NCBI GenBank assembly: GCA_019695185.1
Contig: JAIBAN010000006.1
Coordinates: forward strand, 1-64,000
DNA length: 64,000 bases
Origin: Blastocatellia bacterium
GTDB lineage: Bacteria > Acidobacteriota > Blastocatellia > Chloracidobacteriales > Chloracidobacteriaceae
Direction of reading: 5' to 3'
The position numbers and the translations under genes are program-made. Position 1 is the stretch's first letter, and every line of letters begins with the position of its first letter. Under the pieces are notes generated by a model. It did no database searches and was not told the origin of the DNA. It saw only the letters and a program-made list of their open reading frames with translations. Positions 18,863-28,235 of this stretch are shown here, piece after piece.

Positions 18863-18993
18863 CCAGGGTTCAGGGTTCAGGGTTCAGGGTTCAGGGTTTT
18901 CAATCCTGGGTTCCGGCCCTTCCCACCAAAGCCCGTTCACGCAACTCGCAAGTTTTCTCAATTCTGAATCCTGAACCCTCAATCTGGACCCTG
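18863..18993. repeat. TTCAGGG heptamer array upstream of xdhA
   Basis: 18863-18898 has five exact or near-exact TTCAGGG units. 18970-18993 has degenerate reverse-complement units, ending 5 bases before the xdhA start. It occupies the 314-bp divergent gap between the ATPase gene and xdhA. No separate promoter is clear. Confidence 0.8.
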
Positions 18994-18998
18994 CACCT

Positions 18999-20411
18999 AT
19001 GCGCGACTTCATTCATTTTTACCTCAATGGAAAACCTGTCACTCTTTCCGGAAGCGCCGTGTTTCAAACGCTTTCAGACTTTCTCCGCTATGAACGGGGC
19101 GCAACCGGAACCAAAGTTGTTTGCGCCGAGGGGGATTGCGGAGCCTGTACGGTGCTGCTGGGCAAGGTCGAGGCCGGAGCTCTGGCCTACCGGGCGGTCA
19201 ATTCCTGTATTCAATCCCTCTATCAACTTGACTGCACTCATGTCATCACGGTTGAAGGTGTCAAACTCAACGGAACGCTCTGCGCTGTGCAGGAGGCCAT
19301 GACTGCCAACCATGCGGCGCAATGCGGGTACTGCACGCCTGGTTTTGTGGTTTCCATGTGTGGTCTCTTTGATGCACAGACCTCTGTCACTGAGCAGGAC
19401 ATCAAGGACGCTCTGACCGGAAACCTTTGCCGGTGCACCGGTTATGAACCGATTATCAAATCGGGGCTGGCGGTTGAAACCGACCGGGTGGTGAAATTCA
19501 GCCAGATGTATCCGCAGGCCGAAATGCTGGAATCCTTCCGGAAACTGGCTGACCAGCCGATTTATATTCAAGCCGGCAACCAAACCTTTGGCAGCCCAAC
19601 CGAGACCGCCGGGGCCATCAAATTCAAAGCCGGGCATGAAAAAACCGTCGTGGTGCAGGGAGCGACTGATGTCGGGGTATGGTGTAACAAACGAAACTTT
19701 GTTCCACCTGCCGTGTTGAGCCTTTCCAAGATTGAGGAACTGAAAGACCTGACCATCGCAGGGGATGTGGTGCGGGTTGGGGCACGGGTGACCTTGAGCG
19801 AGTTGGAAGCGTTCATCAAGGATGTGGTGCCGGAATTTTACGCCATTCTGAACATTTTCGGCGCACCTCAGATAAAAAATGCCGGAACCCTGGCCGGTAA
19901 TATCGCAAACGGTTCGCCAATCGCCGATACGCTCCCGTTTCTGTTTGTGATGGAAGCCGAACTGGAACTGGCCGGTGGGCAGGGAAGTCGGCGGGTGGGC
20001 ATCCGCGAGTTTTATAAAGGCTATAAAACATTTGACTTGGCTGCGGATGAAATCATTGTGCGGGTGCATATTCCGCTGCCGCAACCGGGTGAAACGCTCA
20101 AATTGTACAAAGTCTCCAAACGCAAAGACCTGGATATTTCAACTTTCACGGCAGCCATTCGCCTGACCGTGGAACAAGGCATGGTGGGAAATGTGCGGAT
20201 TGCCTACGGCGGAGTTGGACCGGTGGTCCTGCGGTTGCCTCGGACGGAAGCCTTTTTGAGCGGCAAGACCCACACCCTAGAAACCTACGAAGCCGCCGGT
20301 TTGCTCGCCCGCGAGGAAATCACGCCGATTTCCGATGTGCGCGGGTCAAGTGAGTTCCGGTTTCAGTTGGCGGAAAATATTTTGCAGAAGTTCTTTTACG
20401 AAACCTGCTGA
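18999..20411 (+). CDS. xdhA: Xanthine dehydrogenase, iron-sulfur/FAD subunit
   Basis: Electron-transfer subunit that carries electrons from the molybdenum site to NAD+. 470 residues. The N-terminal plant-ferredoxin-type [2Fe-2S] domain has VCAEGDCGACTV (C42, C47, C50) and a partner Cys near 72 (NSCIQSL). The second helical [2Fe-2S] domain has CGYCTPGF and CRCTGYEP near 111-147. The FAD-binding domain spans about 190-360, and the CO-dehydrogenase-flavoprotein C-terminal domain follows. It is followed after a 163-bp repeat-filled gap by the catalytic subunit and then xdhC, the standard operon order for bacterial purine oxidation. There is almost no ribosome site: the leader is array sequence. 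Confidence 0.93.
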   Translation: MRDFIHFYLNGKPVTLSGSAVFQTLSDFLRYERGATGTKVVCAEGDCGACTVLLGKVEAGALAYRAVNSCIQSLYQLDCTHVITVEGVKLNGTLCAVQEAMTANHAAQCGYCTPGFVVSMCGLFDAQTSVTEQDIKDALTGNLCRCTGYEPIIKSGLAVETDRVVKFSQMYPQAEMLESFRKLADQPIYIQAGNQTFGSPTETAGAIKFKAGHEKTVVVQGATDVGVWCNKRNFVPPAVLSLSKIEELKDLTIAGDVVRVGARVTLSELEAFIKDVVPEFYAILNIFGAPQIKNAGTLAGNIANGSPIADTLPFLFVMEAELELAGGQGSRRVGIREFYKGYKTFDLAADEIIVRVHIPLPQPGETLKLYKVSKRKDLDISTFTAAIRLTVEQGMVGNVRIAYGGVGPVVLRLPRTEAFLSGKTHTLETYEAAGLLAREEITPISDVRGSSEFRFQLAENILQKFFYETC

Positions 20412-20560
20412 AAGTTTTGAGTTCCGTCTTCAGGCGGCGGTTCGCCGGGCAGCCTTGGGGCTGCCACAGGAAAAACAAAAAAATGAGTGTGTTTTTCTTG
20501 AGAAAGGCCGCCTGAAGGCGGAACTCAAAACTGCCGCCTGAAGGCGGAACTCAAAACTTT
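20411..20560. repeat. TTTTGAG/CCGCCTTCAGGCGG repeat element between xdhA and xdhB
   Basis: Left copy 20411-20438; right copies 20507-20532 and 20533-20560 in reverse complement. Each unit joins TTTTGAGTT to a small hairpin, CCGCC-TTCA-GGCGG. The same composite unit recurs at 44999-45050 and 45117-45145. It sits within an operon. The last copy runs into TTTTGAGG, which provides the likely ribosome site of xdhB. Confidence 0.85.
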
Positions 20561-20574
20561 TGAGGTATTTGACT

Positions 20575-22926
20575 ATGCCCGTCGTTGGAAAAAACATCCC
20601 CCACGATTCGGCTCGCGGACATGTTTCCGGCGAGTCCCTCTATATTGACGACATGCCGTTTGCCCGCAATGAATTACTGGTGGATTTCGTGGGGAGTCCG
20701 TTTGCACATGGGAAGCTGATTGACATTGATCTTTCGGAGGCGCAACGGATTCCGGGCGTGGTTGGGCTCTATACGGCCAAGGATTTGGCCTGCAACCTGT
20801 TTGGTCCGATTCTCAAAGACGAAGTGCTGCTGGTGGAAGATGTCGCCTGGTTCCTGGGGGAACCCATCGTCGTGATTGCCGCCGAAACCCGTGACGCCAT
20901 GCGGCAGGCAAAAGCAGCCGTTCGCATCACGATGGAGGAACTGCCGCCAGTCTTTACGATTTCCGAAGCGATTGCCAAACAACAGTTTCTGGCTCCGGAA
21001 CGGTTCATCCGCCGGGGTGACCTCGCCGCCGGGTTTGCGGCTGCCGACCATCTGCTGGAAGGCGTTTTCACCAACGGCGGACAGGACCATTTCTATCTGG
21101 AATCACAGGCCGCGTTGGTTTATCCGGGTGAAAACAACACGCTCACGGTACATTCCTCAACCCAGCACCCCACCGAAGTGCAGGAAATCGTCGCCAAACT
21201 GCTGGGCCTGCAAAACAATCAGGTGGTGTGTATCACCAAACGGATGGGCGGCGGATTTGGCGGGAAGGAATCGCAGGCAACGCATCCGGCAGTGATGGCC
21301 GGTCTGGTAGCTCTGCGGCATAAACGCCCGGCGCGGATTGTATTTACCAAAGATGATGACATGAAGGTGACCGGCAAACGGCATCCGTTTGAAAACCGCT
21401 ACAAGGTTGGTTTTACCAACGATGGCGTGATTACGGCTTTCCAGGTCGAACTGTATTCGAACGGTGGAGCCTATGCCGACCTCTCAACGGCGGTCATGGC
21501 GCGGGCCATGACCCATGCGGATAATGCCTACTTTCTGCCAAACGTTGAAATCAAAGGGGTTTGCTGTCGAACAAACCTGCCGCCCAACACGGCCTTCCGG
21601 GGTTTTGGCGGCCCGCAGGGAACCGTCACGATTGAAAACATCATGGAGGAAATCGCCTTTCTGCTCAAAAAAGACCCGTTGGAGGTGCGCCGGGCCAACC
21701 TGTATGGCGAAACGGAACGGAATGTTACACCCTATGGCGAAATCGTGATGAACAATATGCTGCCCCGGCTGGCAGCGGAGCAGTTCCGGCGTTCGGATTA
21801 TGAAAACCGGAGGGAGGCCGTCCGGCGGTTTAACGCCGAATCCAAAACCCATCTCAAAGGGCTTTCCTGTACCTTTGTCAAATTCGGGATTTCGTTCAAC
21901 ACCAAGTTTCTGAATCAGGCCAGCGCCCTGGTCAATATTTACCTGGACGGCACGGTGCAGGTTTCAACCGGTGCGACCGAAATGGGGCAGGGCGTCAACA
22001 CCAAAATCCGGCAAGTGGTGGCTGACCAGTTTGCCATCGAACCTGAAGCCGTCATCCTCATGCCGACTTCGACCGAAAAGAGCAACAACGCCTCGGCAAC
22101 GGCGGCTTCAAGCGGCGCTGATTTGAATGGAAGTGCTGCCGTGGATGCCTGTCAGCGGTTGCGGACCCGGCTGGCTGAAGCGGCTGCCAAATTCATTGCT
22201 TCGAAAGAAGCCGATATTGAGGCTTCGCCCTCCAATATTTTGTTTGAAGATGGTTATGTTTTTGACAACCGGCGTCCCGCCCGGCGCATGTCGTTCAAGG
22301 AACTGGTCAAATATGCCTACCATCAGCGTATCAGCCTGGGCGAACGGGGTTTTTATGCTACCCAGGGAATTGACTGGAACTGGGAAACCGGTTCAGGGAA
22401 TCCGTTTTTGTATTACACCATGGGTTGTTCGGTGGCGGAGGTTTTGCTTGACCGTTTCACCGGTGCGTTGAAAGTGCTGCGCAGTGACGTGTTGATGGAC
22501 ATCGGTAAATCCATCAATCCGGGAATTGACCGGGGGCAGTTGACTGGAGCTTATATCCAGGGAATGGGCTGGGTCACCACTGAAGAACTGAAGTATGCGG
22601 CGAACGGTGACTTGCTTTCGCATTCACCGACCACCTACAAGATTCCCAACATTCAGGACCTTCCGGAAGTCTTTAACGTGGACTGGATTGAGAACGACAC
22701 CAACGAGGTGAACCTGCTCCGCAGCAAAGCCGTGGGGGAACCACCGCTCCTGATGGCGATTGCCGTCTGGACGGCTGTCAAGGATGCCCTTTCCGCTGTT
22801 TCCGGAGATGAAATCCCCCGGTTGCACTTACCAGCCACAAACGAGGAAATTCTCATGCGGTTGACGCATTATCGCAAAACAGCGGCTTCTTCTGTAACGG
22901 AAACTGTTGAAACTGCACGGGTTTGA
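20575..22926 (+). CDS. xdhB: Xanthine dehydrogenase, molybdopterin-binding subunit
   Basis: Catalytic subunit, oxidising hypoxanthine and xanthine to urate at a Mo-cofactor. 783 residues from the ATG of MPVVGKNIPHD, with TGAGG 9 bases upstream; the TTG at 20560 is less likely. The N-terminal a/b hammerhead domain spans about 15-130. Mo-cofactor motifs follow: GGGFGGKES near 225, AFRGFGGPQG near 340, a QG-containing EMGQGVNTK near 465, and the catalytic Glu in SKAVGEPPLLM near 725. Comparable to Rhodobacter XdhB (about 780 residues). Confidence 0.95.
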   Translation: MPVVGKNIPHDSARGHVSGESLYIDDMPFARNELLVDFVGSPFAHGKLIDIDLSEAQRIPGVVGLYTAKDLACNLFGPILKDEVLLVEDVAWFLGEPIVVIAAETRDAMRQAKAAVRITMEELPPVFTISEAIAKQQFLAPERFIRRGDLAAGFAAADHLLEGVFTNGGQDHFYLESQAALVYPGENNTLTVHSSTQHPTEVQEIVAKLLGLQNNQVVCITKRMGGGFGGKESQATHPAVMAGLVALRHKRPARIVFTKDDDMKVTGKRHPFENRYKVGFTNDGVITAFQVELYSNGGAYADLSTAVMARAMTHADNAYFLPNVEIKGVCCRTNLPPNTAFRGFGGPQGTVTIENIMEEIAFLLKKDPLEVRRANLYGETERNVTPYGEIVMNNMLPRLAAEQFRRSDYENRREAVRRFNAESKTHLKGLSCTFVKFGISFNTKFLNQASALVNIYLDGTVQVSTGATEMGQGVNTKIRQVVADQFAIEPEAVILMPTSTEKSNNASATAASSGADLNGSAAVDACQRLRTRLAEAAAKFIASKEADIEASPSNILFEDGYVFDNRRPARRMSFKELVKYAYHQRISLGERGFYATQGIDWNWETGSGNPFLYYTMGCSVAEVLLDRFTGALKVLRSDVLMDIGKSINPGIDRGQLTGAYIQGMGWVTTEELKYAANGDLLSHSPTTYKIPNIQDLPEVFNVDWIENDTNEVNLLRSKAVGEPPLLMAIAVWTAVKDALSAVSGDEIPRLHLPATNEEILMRLTHYRKTAASSVTETVETARV

Positions 22927-22954
22927 AGAGGTTGCCGGGCACACCTGAGCATGT

Positions 22955-23731
22955 ATGACTGACTTTTTCGCCAAGCTTCAGCAGTTGATTGAAAACCGGG
23001 TGCCCTGTGTTGCTGTGACAGTGGTGGATACAGTCGGGAGCGTGCCCCAGGATTGCGGCGCGAAAATGATTGTGACGGCGGAGGGGCGCTCCTCCGGCAC
23101 GATTGGCGGCGGTAAAATCGAAGCCCGTGCCATCGAAGAAGCCCGGAACCTGCTTTCAGACCATTCCACCACAAAAACCCGTTTCGTCAATTGGAGCCTG
23201 AACAAAGACATCGGCATGACCTGCGGTGGTTCGGTCAAGCTCTATTTCGAAGCCTTTCAGGCCAAAGTATGGAATATCGTCCTTTTCGGGGCCGGCCATG
23301 TTGCCCAGGCTCTGGTTCCGCTTCTTTTGCCACTGGATTGTCAGGTGACCTGCATTGACCCGCGGGTGGAATGGCTGGACCGGTTACCGCATTCGGCCAA
23401 ACTGACAAAGATTCAGTCCGGGGAAATGACAGGTGAAGTTGCCCGGATTCCAGAAGGTTCATTTGTGGCTTTGATGACAATGGGGCACACTACGGACAAG
23501 CCGATCTTACTTGAAATCCTGCGCACCCGGACGTTTCCCTATCTGGGTGTGATTGGCAGTGACGCCAAGGCAAAACGACTCAGGGAAGACATTCACGAAG
23601 CTGGCTTACCGGAAAATCTGTGCCATGCGTTCTTTTGTCCCATTGGGTTGGATTTTGGAACCAATCACCCGCACGAAATCGCTCTCAGCATTGTTGCACA
23701 ACTGATTCAAGAGCGGGACCGGAGGAATTAG
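22955..23731 (+). CDS. xdhC: Xanthine dehydrogenase accessory protein XdhC
   Basis: Binds the molybdenum cofactor, helps its sulfuration and inserts it into the XdhB subunit. 258 residues. The N-terminal XdhC/CoxI domain has VDTVGSVPQDCGAKMIV and MTCGGSVKLYFE. The C-terminal Rossmann-type domain begins NIVLFGAGHVAQAL and ends with CPIGLDFGTNHPHEIALSI, both family signatures. It lies 28 bases after xdhB. Its stop codon is directly followed by a heptamer array. Confidence 0.93.
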   Translation: MTDFFAKLQQLIENRVPCVAVTVVDTVGSVPQDCGAKMIVTAEGRSSGTIGGGKIEARAIEEARNLLSDHSTTKTRFVNWSLNKDIGMTCGGSVKLYFEAFQAKVWNIVLFGAGHVAQALVPLLLPLDCQVTCIDPRVEWLDRLPHSAKLTKIQSGEMTGEVARIPEGSFVALMTMGHTTDKPILLEILRTRTFPYLGVIGSDAKAKRLREDIHEAGLPENLCHAFFCPIGLDFGTNHPHEIALSIVAQLIQERDRRN

Positions 23732-23732
23732 G

Positions 23733-24333
23733 CCAGGGTTCAGGGTTCAGGGTTCAGAGTTCAGGGTTTTCGAATGCCGAAAATTTGAGAGGCTATTCCA
23801 AGTTTCAAAACTCAGAACTCAAAACTCAAAATTCAGAACTCAACAAAAAGACCCTGAACCCTGAACCCTTGACTGGGGATTGCTTTTTTTCAGCGGGTCT
23901 CGACTGAACCTGAAAGAACGAGTCAGGACCGCCTGCGGCAACCTTGTCTTTCGTCATCAGAAGTTCATTGACCGGCACGGCACGCCTTCCACGCATTCCG
24001 GAGGAATGCCACCTGCTCCGGCAGGAGCAGATTCAGATAGCCAGGGTGTGGAGCGGAGCGCAACCCCTGGAAAACAGTTCCAGCCTGATTCCGCGCTCCG
24101 GCCGGAGCGCCAGCTCTCCGTGGGAAACGCACTCCTGCCGGAGTGCGGGTGGATTGGGCATCCCAGTCCAGGGGTTGCGCTCCGCTTCACACCCTGGCTA
24201 CCAGATGGCCTTCCTCCGGAAGACTCCAAGGTATGGTCAAGCCGGTTCGAGTTCAATTGCTGGTTGGCCGAAAAAAGCAATCCCCAGTCAACCCTGAACC
24301 CTGAACCCTGAACCCTGAACCCTGAACCCTGAA
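23733..24333. repeat. Cluster of heptamer arrays between xdhC and a kinase gene
   Basis: TTCAGGG units lie at 23733-23769, AACTCAAA-type units at 23804-23843, CCCTGAA units at 23850-23868, and six CCCTGAA units at 24291-24333. The last array ends 5 bases before the kinase start codon, which has no ribosome site. The first array starts one base after the xdhC stop codon. Confidence 0.9.
23869..24291. repeat. Nested inverted-repeat element with five CCGG-core hairpins
   Basis: The outer arms are 21 bp, perfect (23869-23889 and 24271-24291, core GACTGGGGATTGC). The inner arms are 33 bp with one mismatch (24038-24070 and 24168-24200, core GGAGCGCAACCCC). Small hairpins of similar design lie inside and beside them: 23993-24009, 24013-24030, 24093-24110, 24129-24146 and 24210-24222, each with stem ending TCC and starting GGA around a GG/CC core. 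No ORF here is convincing. It resembles a REP/MITE-like or structured-RNA element. Confidence 0.8.
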
Positions 24334-24338
24334 ATCCT

Positions 24339-26627
24339 ATGCCCAACGACCCTGCCTTCTCCTCAACCCGATTGGCGGTTCTGGTCGCCGAAGACGACGA
24401 CACGTTGCGGCGTGTCATGCGCCGGGCGCTGGAAAACAGCGGGTATGAGGTTTTTGAAGCCGGAACCGGAAAAAAAGTGCTGGCCATGTTTGAACAAGTG
24501 CATCCGGCAGCCGTGTTGCTGGATGCCGTCATGCCTGAAATCAACGGGTTTGAGACCTGCGAGCGGTTGCGCAAACTTCCTGGAGGTGCGTACTTACCCA
24601 TTTTGATGATTACCTCGCTGGATGACGAGCGTTCGATTGCCAAGGCGTTTGCTGTTGGTGCCACCGATTACCTGACCAAGCCGGTCCGACTGACGGTTTT
24701 ATGTCAACGGATTCGCCGGTTGATTCAAGCCAGTCAGGCCGAAGCACAACTGGCGATGACCAACGCCTATCTGCAATCGTTGGTAAGTAAAGTTCCGGAT
24801 GGGATTGTGACTTTTGATGAACGAGGCTTGATTGAATCTTTCAATCCGGCTGCCGAACGGATTTTTGGTTGTTCGGCCACCCAGGCAGTGGGAAAACCCG
24901 TCAGCAAATTTGCCGGCATTCCTCTGCCGGAGGGGGGAATGGTTTCCGGCAGCTTCTTTGATTCCATTGAATATGGCCGGGACAGTGCCGGGGCTTCCGC
25001 CCTGGAAATTTCCCTGAACGAATTCGAAGTTGGCGGCAGCAAACGGTATCTGGCGATTATGCGGGATGTGACCGAACGCAAACGAGCCGAGGCTGCTGTG
25101 CGAAAATCGAAACAGCAGTATGAGGCCCTGGTCAATTCAATTGACAGTATCGTTTTTGAATTTAAGGTGCCCGAAGAGGTCTTCACCTTTGTCAGTCAAC
25201 AGGCCGAGCGTTTGTTGGGGTACCCGCTTCGTCAATGGTTTGAAGAACCACAGTTTTGGGAAAACCATATTCATCCGGAGGACCGCGAGGCAGCCACCAC
25301 AACCTGCAAGCGTGCCACCGCCAATTTGCTGGACCATGAATTTACCTACCGAATGCTAGCCGCAGACGGGAGGGAAGTCTGGCTGCGGGATATTGTGACA
25401 GTGATTATTGAGAATAACCAACCGGTCGCCCTCCGTGGTGTCATGATTGATGTGACCCAACAACGCCGGACAGAAGAAGCGTTGCATCGTTCCCAAAAAA
25501 TGGAGGCGGTGGGCCGACTGGCGGGTGGTGTTGCCCACGATTTCAACAACCTTCTGACGGTCATCAAGGGATACACCCAATTGTTGCTCAAAAAGCAGCC
25601 TCAGGATACGGTGCAATACCGCTATATTGAGGAAATCAAAAAAAGTGCGGACCGTTCCAGCGCTTTAATTCGACAATTGCTGGCGTTTAGTCGCCGCCAG
25701 ATTTTGCAACCGCAGGTCATTGACTTAAACGCCCTGTTGACTGATATCAAGGAAATGATGCACCGGCTGATTGGCGAAGATATTGAACTGGTGGTTGCCT
25801 CGAATGTGGATTTGGGGCGGGTTCGGGCTGACCTCAGCCAGATTGAACAGGTGATTGTAAACCTGGTGGTCAATGCCCGTGATGCTATGCCCGACGGCGG
25901 AACGCTCACGGTTACCACCGATAACATTGTGTTTGCCGATGAAACCCAGGTTCCTCACCCTGGGGTCAAACCGGGAGCCTATGTTTCATTTTCGGTCAGT
26001 GACACTGGCGTGGGCATGGATGAACAAACCAAGTCGCGCATTTATGAGCCATTTTTTACCACTAAAGCCGAAAAGGGGACCGGCCTGGGGTTGGCCATGG
26101 TGTATGGTATCATCACGCAAAGCAATGGATTCATTGATGTTGAGTCTTCACCTGGGCAGGGAACGACATTTACCGTCTGCCTGCCCAGAGTGACGGAACC
26201 TTCACTTCCAGCCGAAGTTTATGTTTCAGTGGAGCGGGATTTGCGCGGGACGGAAACCATTCTGCTGGTTGAAGATGAAGAACAATTGCGTGAGTTGATG
26301 GGGGAAGCTTTACGCCGACAAGGGTACCAAGTGCTGGAAGCCACCAACGGCGAAGGGGCACTGGTCATATTTCAGCAGCAGGGCGAAACCATCGAGTTAC
26401 TGGTTACGGACGTTGTCATGCCCAAAATGAGCGGTCCGGAACTTGCCAAATACATTCACAAAGCTCGCCCGGATTTGCGCGTGGTGTTTATGTCCGGCTA
26501 CTCGCGGGAGCTTTCTGCCACCTCCAATGGCAACAGCGACGGCCTTCCTTTTTTGTGGAAACCCTTTGAACCAGATGAATTAATCCGGAAAGTCCGCGAG
26601 GTCTTGGATAACCGGAAAAGGGGCTGA
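24339..26627 (+). CDS. Hybrid histidine kinase REC-PAS-PAS-HisKA-HATPase-REC
   Basis: A 762-residue soluble phosphorelay protein with no membrane helices. The order is: receiver (10-125, EDDDT and VLLDAVMPE, TKPV Lys); PAS (about 145-250, VPDGIVTFDERGLIESFNPAAERIFG); PAS/PAC (about 265-385); HisKA with GGVAHDFNN (phospho-His near 400); HATPase with NLVVNARDAMPDG, DTGVGMDE and GTGLGLAM (to about 615); and a C-terminal receiver (640-760, LLVEDEEQL, LLVTDVVMP, WKPFEP). It likely integrates a cytosolic signal through PAS and passes phosphate internally. The cognate output is unknown; no regulator is adjacent. The start follows an array without a ribosome site. Confidence 0.9.
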   Translation: MPNDPAFSSTRLAVLVAEDDDTLRRVMRRALENSGYEVFEAGTGKKVLAMFEQVHPAAVLLDAVMPEINGFETCERLRKLPGGAYLPILMITSLDDERSIAKAFAVGATDYLTKPVRLTVLCQRIRRLIQASQAEAQLAMTNAYLQSLVSKVPDGIVTFDERGLIESFNPAAERIFGCSATQAVGKPVSKFAGIPLPEGGMVSGSFFDSIEYGRDSAGASALEISLNEFEVGGSKRYLAIMRDVTERKRAEAAVRKSKQQYEALVNSIDSIVFEFKVPEEVFTFVSQQAERLLGYPLRQWFEEPQFWENHIHPEDREAATTTCKRATANLLDHEFTYRMLAADGREVWLRDIVTVIIENNQPVALRGVMIDVTQQRRTEEALHRSQKMEAVGRLAGGVAHDFNNLLTVIKGYTQLLLKKQPQDTVQYRYIEEIKKSADRSSALIRQLLAFSRRQILQPQVIDLNALLTDIKEMMHRLIGEDIELVVASNVDLGRVRADLSQIEQVIVNLVVNARDAMPDGGTLTVTTDNIVFADETQVPHPGVKPGAYVSFSVSDTGVGMDEQTKSRIYEPFFTTKAEKGTGLGLAMVYGIITQSNGFIDVESSPGQGTTFTVCLPRVTEPSLPAEVYVSVERDLRGTETILLVEDEEQLRELMGEALRRQGYQVLEATNGEGALVIFQQQGETIELLVTDVVMPKMSGPELAKYIHKARPDLRVVFMSGYSRELSATSNGNSDGLPFLWKPFEPDELIRKVREVLDNRKRG

Positions 26628-26637
26628 AATCAGAGCG

Positions 26638-26748
26638 TCTTGGGAGTCAAACCCAAGTGACAAGTGACAGGTGAACAGAAAAAGTCCTGTCACTGGTTGC
26701 GTTCTCAAACTTCCGAGCCTCCCGAGCTTCCCGAGCCTCCCCCGCCCG
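26638..26748. repeat. Mixed short repeats between kinase and cysS
   Basis: A CTTGGG/CCCAAG hairpin (26638-26656) leads into GTGACAA-type heptamers (to about 26672), with an inverted CCTGTCACTGG copy at 26686-26696. A CCCGAGCCT-type repeat follows (26713-26748). The same unit types recur at 28236-28389. Confidence 0.6.
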
Positions 26749-26756
26749 TTCTTCCG

Positions 26757-26786
26757 TTGACAGTCTTTTCTCCCGTTCGCTAGCAT
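26757..26786 (+). promoter_or_regulatory. Candidate sigma70-type promoter of cysS
   Basis: TTGACA, 18 bases, TAGCAT; 55 bases upstream of the cysS start codon. The -35 box is perfect and the -10 matches four of six. Confidence 0.5.
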
Positions 26787-26840
26787 CTGCGGACAAACGT
26801 TTGCTCTCCATAACCCACAACTTGGAGCTTTTTATCTATC

Positions 26841-28235
26841 ATGCTCAAATTTCATAATACGCTCACCGGGCAGGTCGAGAAATTCGTCCCCCTTACCGAT
26901 AAGGTTGTGCGCTTTTATGCCTGTGGTCCGACTGTGCATAACTTTGCCCATATCGGTAATTTCCGGACGTTTACTTTTGTTGATTTGCTGCGCCGCTATT
27001 TGAAATATCGTGGGTATCAGGTTGAGCACGTGATGAACCTGACCGACATCGAAGACAAAATCATTCGCAAAGCGAATGAGGCCGGGCAGGATATTCGGAC
27101 CTTTACTGAAACCTATATCAGATATTTTCTGGAGGACATGGAAACCCTTGACCTGGAACAGCCTGAAAAATTGGTGCGGGCAACGGACCATATCCCCGAA
27201 ATGATTGGCTTGGTGCAGCAACTGTTGGATAACGGTTTGGCCTATGAAAGCGACGGTTCCGTGTACTTCAAAATCAGCCGGTTTCCTGCTTATGGCTGTT
27301 TGTCGCACATGAACTTCGCCGGAAACCTGGCTGGTGCGCGCGTTGACGTTGACGAGTATGAAAAAGCCGATGCACGGGACTTCGTGTTATGGAAAGGTTC
27401 CCGTGAGAACGAACCAAGCTGGGAAGCCGGGTTCGGGGCAGGGCGTCCGGGATGGCATCTCGAATGCTCGGCCATGGCCATGAAATACCTCGGCGAAACG
27501 TTTGATATTCATTGTGGCGGCGTTGATTTGATTTTCCCCCACCACGAAAATGAAATCGCCCAATCGGAAGGCGCAACCGGAAAACCATTTGTCAAATACT
27601 GGCTGCACGCCGAGCATTTGATGGTTGATAAAGACAAAATGGCGAAAAGCCTGGGGAATTTTCATACCCTGCGGGATTTGGTCAGTCAGGGATTCAAGCC
27701 CCGTGCCATTCGCTATTTGCTCCTTTCCGTGCCGTATCGGAAACAATTGAACTTTACCATCGAGGGATTGCAGGGAATTGAACGGCGACTGGAACGGTTG
27801 ACTGATTTTTCCAAGCGGTTGCGCGAGGCAGTTCCGGCAGCAGCTCCTGATGCGGAGTTGCTGGCTGACATTGCCAAGGCGCAGGCGGATTTTGAGACAG
27901 CTCTGGATGACGACTTGAACACGGCTGAAGCCATGGCGGCGGTCTCATTTTTGGAAAACACAGTGAATCGAGCGATGGCGGAAAGCCGCCTGACTGAAAC
28001 TGCCAAAGCTGCTGCAATCGCCGTTCTTGACAAGATGGACAGCGTCTTCGCTTTCTTTGACAAAAAGAGCGAGGAACTGCTGGATGAGGAAGTTCAAGCC
28101 TTGCTTGACGAACGGTTGGCCGCCCGCAAAGCCAGGAATTTTGCCCGCTCGGATGAAATCCGCGCGCTGCTTGCAGAACGGGGCATCATTCTTGAAGACA
28201 CCCGCGATGGTGGTTCGCGGTGGAGACGGAAATAG
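26841..28235 (+). CDS. cysS: Cysteinyl-tRNA synthetase
   Basis: Charges tRNA-Cys. 464 residues, standard length. Zinc and substrate site Cys28 is in YACGPTVHN; the class I HIGH motif reads HIGN (37-40). CGGVDLIFPHHENE supplies further zinc ligands, and the KMSKS motif reads KMAKSLGN near 265. The C-terminal DALR helical domain ends with FARSDEIRALL and GIILEDT. Preceded by a good promoter candidate; a 9-mer array starts at its stop codon. Confidence 0.96.
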   Translation: MLKFHNTLTGQVEKFVPLTDKVVRFYACGPTVHNFAHIGNFRTFTFVDLLRRYLKYRGYQVEHVMNLTDIEDKIIRKANEAGQDIRTFTETYIRYFLEDMETLDLEQPEKLVRATDHIPEMIGLVQQLLDNGLAYESDGSVYFKISRFPAYGCLSHMNFAGNLAGARVDVDEYEKADARDFVLWKGSRENEPSWEAGFGAGRPGWHLECSAMAMKYLGETFDIHCGGVDLIFPHHENEIAQSEGATGKPFVKYWLHAEHLMVDKDKMAKSLGNFHTLRDLVSQGFKPRAIRYLLLSVPYRKQLNFTIEGLQGIERRLERLTDFSKRLREAVPAAAPDAELLADIAKAQADFETALDDDLNTAEAMAAVSFLENTVNRAMAESRLTETAKAAAIAVLDKMDSVFAFFDKKSEELLDEEVQALLDERLAARKARNFARSDEIRALLAERGIILEDTRDGGSRWRRK

